A DNA stretch of 49,045 nucleotides from an uncultured bacterium. GTDB taxonomy: Bacteria; Planctomycetota; UBA1135; GCA-002748355. The stretch is taken from contig CALLZN010000015.1 of NCBI GenBank assembly GCA_937858895.1, forward strand, positions 1 to 49,045. The letters run 5' to 3'. Below, in pieces: positions 33,330 through 39,638 of this stretch (position 1 is the first letter of the stretch; every line of letters begins with the position of its first letter). Both the position numbers and the translations under genes were made by a program. The notes under the pieces are model-generated. The model was not told the DNA's origin, searched no databases, and saw nothing but the letters and a program-made list of their open reading frames with translations.

Positions 33330-33653
33330 CTACGGCAAGGTGTCGCGCTCGAGCTGCTCGAGGATGCGCAGGGCCTCTTCGTCACTTGCGCCACACATGT
33401 CTGGGGCCGCTGCCAGGTCGCGACAGCACTGCGGGCGCTCGGGGCGGCCAAAGAGGGCGCAGCGGCGCTCGTCCGTCAGGTGGACGCAGCGTTCGCCCGC
33501 GCGCTTGCCGAGGGGCATGCCAAAGAAGGGCGTCGCGATCGACGGCGCGATGCAGCAGGCGCCGCATCCGACGCGGCACTCGAAGGGCGTGGCTGGCTGT
33601 GGCGCACTGCTTGGTGGCGCTGCTCTTGGCGTGCGTGGCGACTCGGCGCTCAT
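33330..33653 (-). CDS. YkgJ-family cysteine cluster protein
   Basis: A 107-aa protein from ATG 33653. The longer open frame upstream to 33989 is antisense to the TPR gene and non-coding in character. It carries the CxxxCxxCC cluster (Cys26, 30, 33, 34) in FECRVGCGACCIAPSI, then Cys56, 65, 76, 77 and 87 (RCVHL, RCALF, QCC, MCG). This is the zinc/iron-chelating YkgJ (PF03692) pattern. The family is thought to bind a metal and its role is unproven. It is divergent from the TPR gene across a 160-bp GC-rich spacer. A TATCGT hexamer 7 bases upstream may be a -10 element. Confidence 0.85.
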   Translation of the reverse strand: MSAESPRTPRAAPPSSAPQPATPFECRVGCGACCIAPSIATPFFGMPLGKRAGERCVHLTDERRCALFGRPERPQCCRDLAAAPDMCGASDEEALRILEQLERDTLP

Positions 33654-33813
33654 CGGCGCGACGATAGCACGTCGTTGCCGAGCTTCGGGCGACCGCGCAG
33701 CGGGGCGGCCGGCGCCTTGCGGCGGCGCCCCTCCTTCGCTACCCTCTTCGCCCCCCGCGACCGTCGGTCTCGCTGCGCGCCTTGCGCGGCCAGGCCAGCT
33801 TCCCCCAGAGTCC

Positions 33814-35190
33814 ATGGACCTCAGCAAGCAAATCCAGAAGGCCGACGAGGCCGTGAAGCGCCGCAACTGGGCCCTCGCGATCAGCCTCTTCCAGAGCATT
33901 CTCGACCTCGACCCAAACTCGGGCGAGGCGCGGCTCGGCTTGCGCAAGGCCCTCGATGGCAAGTTCGAGGGCAAGAAGGCCAGTGGCAATGTGCTGGCCT
34001 ATGTCGGGGGCTTCTTGCCTTTGCTGAGCGCTGGCGTCGCCAAGATGACCAAGGGCCACGCGGCGCGCGCTCGCAACCTCGAGCGCTTCCTCGTCCAGGC
34101 ACCGCATCACGTCGGGGCCAACCTCGCCCTCGGCGACGCCCTGTGGCAAGCCGGCCACATCGCTTCAGCCTACGTCGTCTACCGCCACCTTGGTGACCGG
34201 CTGCTCCAAGAGGGCCGCCAGACCAAGAACGCCGAAGCCGGCGGCCGCGCCTTCCGCGCGGCCGGGGCGTGCGCGCACGAGCTCGGCCGCTTCGACGAAG
34301 CGGCGACGTGCTACGAGGCGGCGCTCGAGCTGAATCCGCGCGACCAAGAAGCCCAGCGAGCGCGCAAGAACCTCGCGGCCGAGGGGCAGCTCGGCAAGGG
34401 CGGCTTCGCGACCGCCAAGTCGAGCCGCGAGCTCCTGAAAGACGCCGACCAGACCAAGCGCCTCGAGGAGTCCCAGCGCAAGCAGCACCGCAGCGCCGAC
34501 GAGAGCGCCGAGGCACTGAAGGCCGCGAAGAGCCGCCTGGCCCAGGATCCCGACGACGTCGAGGCGCTGCGTGAGGTCGGCGAACTCTCGGCCAAGCTCG
34601 GCAAGATCGACGACGCCCTCGACCACCTCGAGCGCGCGCTGGTCAAGAGCCCGGGCGACCTCGTCCTCGCGGGTCTCGTCGCCGACCTGCAAATCCGCGA
34701 AGCCGAAGGTGACCTCGACCGAGCCCGCAAGCTCGGTGACGAGGCCAAGATCGAGCGCCTCACCAAGAAGATCGCGACGATCCGCAAGCAGGGCCTCGAA
34801 GGCCGCGTCGCCGCCCACCCGACCGACCTCGGCCTGCGGCAGCAGTTCGGCGAAGCGCTCATGGGGGCGGGTGACGTCGACGCCGCGATCGCCGAGTTCC
34901 AGCGCTCGGTCAAGGACCCGCGCTTCGCTGTCGATGCGCGGATTTGCCTCGGCAAGGCCTTCCGGACCAAAGGGCTCGACGACCTCGCCAAGAACCAGTT
35001 CGAGGAGGCGCTCGAGTCGGCCGGACCGAAGAGCGACAAAGGCCTCGAACTGCTGTATGAACTGGGCTGCCTCGCCGAGGCTCGGCGCGATGCCGACGAG
35101 GCGCGGCGCTGCTTCGGACGCGTCCTCGAGGTCAACATCGGCTTCAAAGACGCCGCCAAGAAACTCGAAGCGCTCAAGGCCAGCTCTTGA
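33814..35190 (+). CDS. TPR-repeat protein
   Basis: A 458-aa, highly charged cytoplasmic-looking protein. ATG 33814 (MDLSKQIQKADEAVKRRN) is the first start after which the sequence looks like TPR. Repeats are seen at about 5-40 (WALAISLFQSILDLDPNSGEA), 160-200 (FDEAATCYEAALELNPRDQEA), 255-290 (IDDALDHLERALVKSPGD) and 345-400. A hydrophobic patch at about 60-75 (VLAYVGGFLPLLSAGVA) could be a short helix pair rather than a membrane span. The charged segment 205-250 is probably coiled coil. It is likely a protein-interaction scaffold; partners are unknown. rpsT follows 86 bp downstream on the same strand. Confidence 0.85.
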   Translation: MDLSKQIQKADEAVKRRNWALAISLFQSILDLDPNSGEARLGLRKALDGKFEGKKASGNVLAYVGGFLPLLSAGVAKMTKGHAARARNLERFLVQAPHHVGANLALGDALWQAGHIASAYVVYRHLGDRLLQEGRQTKNAEAGGRAFRAAGACAHELGRFDEAATCYEAALELNPRDQEAQRARKNLAAEGQLGKGGFATAKSSRELLKDADQTKRLEESQRKQHRSADESAEALKAAKSRLAQDPDDVEALREVGELSAKLGKIDDALDHLERALVKSPGDLVLAGLVADLQIREAEGDLDRARKLGDEAKIERLTKKIATIRKQGLEGRVAAHPTDLGLRQQFGEALMGAGDVDAAIAEFQRSVKDPRFAVDARICLGKAFRTKGLDDLAKNQFEEALESAGPKSDKGLELLYELGCLAEARRDADEARRCFGRVLEVNIGFKDAAKKLEALKASS

Positions 35191-35276
35191 TCGACTGCAA
35201 ACGGACCGACGAGCCGTCCTAGTGCGCTTCTTATCTACCTGATCACCAACAACCGTTCAGCTTCCATCAGACCCCA

Positions 35277-35540
35277 ATGCCGAACATCAAGAGCGCGAAG
35301 AAGCGCCTCAAGCAGGACGCGGTGCGACGCGTCGAGAACAAGACCAAGAAGTCGATGATGCGCACCTGGATCCGCAAGCTCAACGAAGCGGTCCAGGCGG
35401 GCAACAAGGCCGAGGCCCAAGAGATGCTGCCGACGGTCTTCCAGAAGATCGACAAGGCCGCCAAGGCCAACTGCATCCACGCCAACACGGCCGGCCGGCG
35501 CAAGGCGCTTGCTGCGCGTCGCGTTCAGGCCATGGCCTGA
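35277..35540 (+). CDS. rpsT: 30S ribosomal protein S20
   Basis: Ribosomal protein bS20 (87 aa), which binds 16S rRNA in the small subunit body. The typical start MPNIKSAKKRLKQDAVRR is followed by a Lys/Arg-rich helical hairpin (NKTKKSMMRTWIRKL) and ends GIIHANTAGRRK-like as CIHANTAGRRKALAARRVQ. The length is normal. No Shine-Dalgarno sequence precedes the ATG even though this should be a highly translated gene. A TATCTA hexamer at 35232-35237 could be its -10 element. Confidence 0.97.
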   Translation: MPNIKSAKKRLKQDAVRRVENKTKKSMMRTWIRKLNEAVQAGNKAEAQEMLPTVFQKIDKAAKANCIHANTAGRRKALAARRVQAMA

Positions 35541-35668
35541 GCTGCGAGACTGCTGCGAGGCTGCTGCTAGTTTGTGGGGGGGCCTGCTGCTGCGGCCCTG
35601 CTGCGAGGCGCGTGATCCGTTTCACGGGCACGGCGCCTGCTCGTGATTACCCACTATCGCGGGTCTGC
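35541..35668 (+). terminator. structured spacer downstream of rpsT
   Basis: The sequence after the rpsT stop has degenerate CTGCTGCGAGG repeats (35541-35608) and a hairpin. GGCG/CGCC (35607-35610, 35634-35637) flanks CGTGA/TCACG (35611-35615, 35622-35626). This could terminate the rpsT message. No U-tract follows, so the call is tentative. Confidence 0.3.
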
Positions 35669-35727
35669 CTCAGGCCTTAGACTGAGTCTTCCCCACCGTG
35701 TTCACGGTTGTCCAGACTCGGCCTGAG
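35669..35727 (+). promoter_or_regulatory. nested inverted repeat immediately upstream of the beta-helix gene
   Basis: Three perfect stems are nested: CTCAGGCC/GGCCTGAG (35669-35676, 35720-35727), GAGTCT/AGACTC (35684-35689, 35714-35719) and ACCGTG/CACGGT (35695-35700, 35703-35708). The two outer 3' arms abut without a gap. The structure ends 8 bases before ATG 35736. TAGACT (35678-35683), in the only 5' bulge, resembles a -10 element. It may be an RNA leader switch, an operator or a terminator. Confidence 0.5.
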
Positions 35728-35735
35728 AACACACC

Positions 35736-36872
35736 ATGCACTTACTCTTCCAGATGCCGCTTTCGTTAGCGGCTCTCGCCCTGGCGACTTCGCTGACTGC
35801 CCAACGCACCTGGGTCGTCGACGCCAACAACGGCCCCGGGACCGACTTCGTCGACCTCCCGCCCGCCATCGCGCAAGCCGTCGATGGGGACATCGTCACG
35901 GTGCGCAGCGGCACGTATCGTCCCTTCGTGACGTCCAAGGGGTTGAGTCTCCTGGGCGAAAGCGGTGCCACGATCGCGAGCTCGATCAGCGACTTCTGCT
36001 CCGTCAGCAACCTGGCTGCGGGCAAGCGCTTCGTGATGCGAGGCATCACCTTCACGGACGCTAGTCCGTTCTCATTGTCGTCGTACTACCTCGTCATCGA
36101 TCAGTGTCGCGGGGCTGTCCACCTCGACGGGCTTGCTACGGCCGGGGTGCGGAGCGTCCTCGTACTGCTTCGCTCTTGTGGCCTCGTGACTGTCTCGCAC
36201 ATCACGGCGACAAGCGGCATCGAGATCGAGTCGAGTCGCGTGTCGTTGCACGACGCCTCGCTCCAGGTGGCTGGGCTCGCCGCCGCGCTCCGCCTCACGA
36301 ACTCGACCGTCGAGGCGACCGAGGTCAACTTGCGCGGCTCGCCGGGCCACCCGCACATCAACCCGTATCCAGGCGTCTTGATGCTGTCGTCGACGCTCGA
36401 AGTTCGAGGCACGGTCGCCTCGCTCATCGCGGGCGGAACGGCGTCGTCCGCCCAAGCACCAGCCATTTGGTCCGATGGACCGACGCTCCGCCTCGATCCC
36501 AAGATCAGGCTCATCGGTGGAATCGAAGGCGTCACGCCGACGATCGCCGCGATGCCGGCCTTGCGGGTTGTTTCCGGTCAACTGGGCGGGACCAAGCGCT
36601 TCGACCTGAGCACGCAGCCGCAGCAACTCGCCGTCATCTTCGGGGCTCTTCCGATGAACCCCATCGACACCAACATCGGCCGCGTCTGGCTCGACCTGCC
36701 GACGCTCTTCGTCGTCGGAGCGATGGTCGTCGACGCATCCGGGACGTGGCGACTCACGACGCCGAACCCGAGCTTGCCGTCGCTGCGCGGCCTGGCCATC
36801 ACCTACCAGGCGCTCGACATCGGTCCGCAGGCGACGACAGTTTCGAACGCCGCGACCCTCGTTCTTCACTGA
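35736..36872 (+). CDS. secreted parallel beta-helix-type protein with shared C-terminal module
   Basis: A 378-aa exported protein. The signal peptide is MHLLFQMPLSLAALALATSL, with a second possible start at ATG 35754. The mature protein begins WVVDANNGPGTDFVDLPPAI and continues DGDIVTVRSGTYRPF and LSLLGESGATI. This is the opening of the pectin-lyase-like right-handed beta-helix found in many planctomycete proteins. Short beta strands follow through residue ~260. The C-terminal ~100 residues (LDLPTLFVVGAMVV, LPSLRGLAITYQAL, SNAATLVLH) carry the module shared with other secreted proteins in the window. No catalytic residues are recognised. A 59-base nested inverted repeat ends 8 bases before the start. 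Confidence 0.83.
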   Translation: MHLLFQMPLSLAALALATSLTAQRTWVVDANNGPGTDFVDLPPAIAQAVDGDIVTVRSGTYRPFVTSKGLSLLGESGATIASSISDFCSVSNLAAGKRFVMRGITFTDASPFSLSSYYLVIDQCRGAVHLDGLATAGVRSVLVLLRSCGLVTVSHITATSGIEIESSRVSLHDASLQVAGLAAALRLTNSTVEATEVNLRGSPGHPHINPYPGVLMLSSTLEVRGTVASLIAGGTASSAQAPAIWSDGPTLRLDPKIRLIGGIEGVTPTIAAMPALRVVSGQLGGTKRFDLSTQPQQLAVIFGALPMNPIDTNIGRVWLDLPTLFVVGAMVVDASGTWRLTTPNPSLPSLRGLAITYQALDIGPQATTVSNAATLVLH

Positions 36873-36899
36873 GCGCTGCGTGCTGACCACGGAGCGCTC
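36871..36899. terminator. bidirectional hairpin between convergent genes
   Basis: GAGCGCT/AGCGCTC (36871-36877, 36893-36899) encloses CGTG/CACG (36879-36882, 36888-36891), separated by one G-G mismatch, with loop CTGAC. A second short hairpin AGACC/GGTCT (36900-36904, 36913-36917) abuts it. The pair fills the space between the convergent stops at 36872 and 36917, which fits a shared terminator without U-tracts. Confidence 0.55.
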
Positions 36900-36916
36900 A
36901 GACCCGCACGCTGGTC

Positions 36917-38197
36917 TCAGCGCAGCGTCAGCGCAGCCGTGTTCGTGAAGACCGCGGCTCCGGTCCGGATGTCGACGACGAGCGCTTGCAGCGCGAGCGT
37001 GCCCCGCAAGTTGCTGTCGTTCGGCACGCGGAAGCTCAGGACCTGGTCGCCATCGAGGGTCGCGTGCACCATCGGCGGTAGCACGACGAGGGTCGCGAGG
37101 TCGAGGCCAAGGAGGCCCGCGAAGTCGTTGACCTTGACGCCGGCTGTCGTCGTGCCGGCCACCAGGACGACCGAAGCGAGGAGGCGGTTGGGGTTGACCG
37201 CGACGACGCGCAGGTCGGCCGTGCCGCCAAGCGGCTCGTCGTCGCCGACCATCCATGCCGACTCCGAGTGCATGACGTGGAAGCGCGGCAGGATGTCGTG
37301 ACCGAAGTAGAGGTAGCCACCGGCCGGCGCGCCGCCCGGCTGCCACTCTGGGTTTTGGATCAGCACGAGGCCTGGTGTCGCTGGGTCGAGGTCGGCAGCC
37401 CAGACCGGATCGGCGTCGCCGGTGCCGGTGCCATTGTGGGGTGTTACTTCTTCGGAGAGGAAGAGCGCTTCGGCGTCGCCGTCACCGCCGAGCAGCGGCG
37501 TCGGACGCAACGGCTTGGCACCGGCTTGCACGGGCAAGGACACGACGCTCGCCTGCCCAAGCAGCTTGGGCGCGGCAATGTTGAGGTCGATCGCCTGCAT
37601 GAGGATGCGGGCCTTGTCCGTGTAGAAGCACTGCATCTGCCCACCGCGCGGGGCGAGCGCCGGCATGACGTCGGTCAGCGAGCCGAAGCCCGCAACCTGG
37701 ACCGGAGCGCCGAAGGGATCCCCGACCTTGGCCCGCGTCGCGACGAAAACGCCACTCGTGCGTTCGAAGATGGCCCAGAGCCCGCTCGGATCGAGCGTGA
37801 GGTTGCGTTCGTCCCCGCTCGAGTTGAGGGCCTTCGCCTCCGTGCCCGCAATGAAGTAGCTGTCCTGCGGATAGGGCGCGAAGGTCCCCATCACGACGCC
37901 CGCCGAGCGCCCGTCACCACCGAAGAAGGCGGGCAAGGCCTGGACAGTCAAGCAGGTCGTCCATTGCCCGTCGCTGTTGTTCGAGAGCTTGGCGTGGAAG
38001 ATCTGCTGGATGTTGGTCCCCGGCACCGAGTTGAACGAGTTGACGAGGATCCACGACGGCTGCGGCGCCCTCGTGAAACCTGGCGTCGTACCCTGCGCGG
38101 ACAGCGGAGCCGACACGCAGAAGCAGAGAGTCGCGACCGCAATCGCGACGACGCAAGAGCTAGAGCGCTTCACGGTCGGCCTCACGAACTGCCTCAC
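36917..38197 (-). CDS. secreted protein of unknown function with shared C-terminal module
   Basis: A 426-aa exported protein. I start at GTG 38197, which overlaps the upstream stop as GTGA; GTGs at 38185 and 38176 are alternatives. All lead into the signal peptide SSSCVVAIAVATLCFCVSAP. The open frame to 38479 is shadow of the upstream gene. The mature part has phrases such as NSFNSVPGTNIQQIFHAKLS, LTLDPSGLWAIFER and LAPRGGQMQCFYT that suggest a beta-propeller of unassigned type. It ends with LSFRVPNDSNLRGTLALQ, VVDIRTG and TNTAALTLR, a clear copy of the shared C-terminal module. It is the second gene of an operon with the gene at 38194-39372. Confidence 0.8.
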   Translation of the reverse strand: MRQFVRPTVKRSSSCVVAIAVATLCFCVSAPLSAQGTTPGFTRAPQPSWILVNSFNSVPGTNIQQIFHAKLSNNSDGQWTTCLTVQALPAFFGGDGRSAGVVMGTFAPYPQDSYFIAGTEAKALNSSGDERNLTLDPSGLWAIFERTSGVFVATRAKVGDPFGAPVQVAGFGSLTDVMPALAPRGGQMQCFYTDKARILMQAIDLNIAAPKLLGQASVVSLPVQAGAKPLRPTPLLGGDGDAEALFLSEEVTPHNGTGTGDADPVWAADLDPATPGLVLIQNPEWQPGGAPAGGYLYFGHDILPRFHVMHSESAWMVGDDEPLGGTADLRVVAVNPNRLLASVVLVAGTTTAGVKVNDFAGLLGLDLATLVVLPPMVHATLDGDQVLSFRVPNDSNLRGTLALQALVVDIRTGAAVFTNTAALTLR

Positions 38198-39372
38198 TGA
38201 ATCGTGTAAGCGATGACCGGGCCAGCACCGACCGCGCCGAGCGTGCCGTCGGTGGCCGTGTGCGCTGCGGCGCCGGCCGCGTAGAGACCGCGCAGGCCGA
38301 AGTTCTTGTTCGCGCCGAGGTAGGTCGGCACTTGGCTCACCATCCAATTCGTGGCGGACAGCCTGAGGCCGTGCACGTCCCAGTTGGCTTCCTGGCCATA
38401 GATCTTGATGCCCATGAGCATCGGGCTGAAGGGCACCATGAAGAGGGCCCCGCCGTGGTGTCCGGCGTGAGCGGGCCACGTGATGTTGCCCTGGTCATCC
38501 GAGGTTTCGACCGAGTAGTGAAAGGCGCGCGTCTCGTCGATCACGAAGGTGCCGCAGTCGAAGGCGAGCCCCTTGTTCGTGAGACCGGTCGACAACACGA
38601 GCAAACCGCGGCTGTGGTGCATGGCGTTCTGGCGTTCGGCCCAGAAGCGCAGCATGTCCATGTTGTTGTGCACGACGTGCTCGAGGTGCTGGGTGTAGGT
38701 GATGGCCGGCTTCCACGGGTTCATCGAGAAGCAGCGCGAGGCGTTCGCGAGGCTCGCGCTCTCCTTCGTGCTCGTGATCGCGTCGACGTGCACCGAGAAG
38801 CCATGCCCGTGCATCTGGTCGTAGAGCGTGTTCGTGAAGTGCTGCAGGTCGTAGCAAAGCGAGCCCTTGTTCGCGTCGTAGACGAAGGGCTTGTCGAGCG
38901 GCAGGACGAAGTTGAAGCTCTCGGGGAAAGTACCCGCAAAATCGCGGGTGCCGAAGATGATGCGCTTGCGCGGTAGGACTTCGATCGCGTCGTTTCCGAC
39001 GGCGTCGGCGAAGCGCGTCGTCATCGCGCTACTCTTCAGCTTGGCGTGCGAGAGCGCGAGGCGCAGCTCGACCTGGAAGGCTTGGGTCCGATCGCCGGCG
39101 GCGACGACGCCGTCGCGCCGGAATGCGAGGCTCGTGATCGTGCCGCTCATCGAGGCCGGCAGGTCGCTGACGAGCACGTAGCGGAAGGCGTGGTCGGCGA
39201 CGTTCGTGCTCGAGTTCGTAGCCCACGGCGCGCCGAGGGTCGCGTCACTCGCGGCCAAGCTGCCTTCGGAGGTCGCGGCCTCGGCCGGGAAGACGACCGT
39301 GCGTTGAGAAAGGGCGGGCAGGGTCAGAAAAGCGATCGCTGAGCAGGACAGCGTGAGCAGGCGCATCGACAT
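38194..39372 (-). CDS. secreted protein of unknown function, paralogue of the 43304-44371 product
   Basis: A 392-aa exported protein from ATG 39372 (ATG 39366 also possible). The signal peptide is MRLLTLSCSAIAFLTLPALS. No named family is recognised. Its layout matches the 355-aa protein at 43304-44371: an early SEGSLAAS (there TTEGASNH), TSLAFRRDG (there NEVAWRRDG), and LDKPFVYDANKGSLCYDL (there FDAPFIYTGKDAFIWEV). Near the C-terminus GIKIYGQEANWDVHGLRLS resembles the Gln-centred strand of the shared module, followed by about 55 further residues. The next gene starts inside its stop codon. A TAGAAT box lies 80 bases upstream on the minus strand. Confidence 0.78.
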   Translation of the reverse strand: MSMRLLTLSCSAIAFLTLPALSQRTVVFPAEAATSEGSLAASDATLGAPWATNSSTNVADHAFRYVLVSDLPASMSGTITSLAFRRDGVVAAGDRTQAFQVELRLALSHAKLKSSAMTTRFADAVGNDAIEVLPRKRIIFGTRDFAGTFPESFNFVLPLDKPFVYDANKGSLCYDLQHFTNTLYDQMHGHGFSVHVDAITSTKESASLANASRCFSMNPWKPAITYTQHLEHVVHNNMDMLRFWAERQNAMHHSRGLLVLSTGLTNKGLAFDCGTFVIDETRAFHYSVETSDDQGNITWPAHAGHHGGALFMVPFSPMLMGIKIYGQEANWDVHGLRLSATNWMVSQVPTYLGANKNFGLRGLYAAGAAAHTATDGTLGAVGAGPVIAYTIQ

Positions 39373-39451
39373 GGAGTTCTTCGACTTCGATGGGGGGTCA
39401 GTGGGGGAAGGGAAAGTTCGGATCGAGAGTGCAAGTACGAGGAGCCCTTCC

Positions 39452-39457
39452 ATTCTA
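39452..39457 (-). promoter_or_regulatory. candidate -10 box TAGAAT for the secreted-protein operon
   Basis: Minus-strand TAGAAT lies 79 bases before ATG 39372. It is another occurrence of the hexamer seen before the genes at 4262, 11095 and 29394. No -35 is obvious. Confidence 0.3.
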
Positions 39458-39491
39458 GCCCTGGATCGAGCCGCCATCGCAAGCCGTGTTC

Positions 39492-39505
39492 GAAGCCGCG
39501 GCTTC
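39492..39505. promoter_or_regulatory. 14-bp perfect palindrome in the icmF divergent spacer
   Basis: GAAGCCGCGGCTTC is a perfect palindrome, 119 bases from the start at 39372 and 133 bases from the start at 39639. Its place between divergent genes fits an operator for a dimeric repressor, but chance occurrence in GC-rich DNA is possible. Confidence 0.35.
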
Positions 39506-39638
39506 ACGCGCGCTTCGGAGTATGGACAAGGGCGCAATGTCGCGCGTCGGTCGAAGTTTCGGACACAGAGCCCCCGGCACGGAGTCCCGGCCGAAGCGTC
39601 GGGGTTCCATTCGCAACCCGAGCGGCGACAATGGCAGC

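Noticed and set aside
33653-33989. N-terminal extension of the YkgJ-type protein to 219 aa
   Set aside because: The extension lies antisense to the TPR gene start, is Arg/Ser-rich, and the cysteine-cluster family normally begins near the chosen ATG.
39373-39638. Cobalamin riboswitch upstream of icmF
   Set aside because: No B12-box-like sequence or multi-stem arrangement was found in the 266-bp spacer, and icmF enzymes use rather than make B12.
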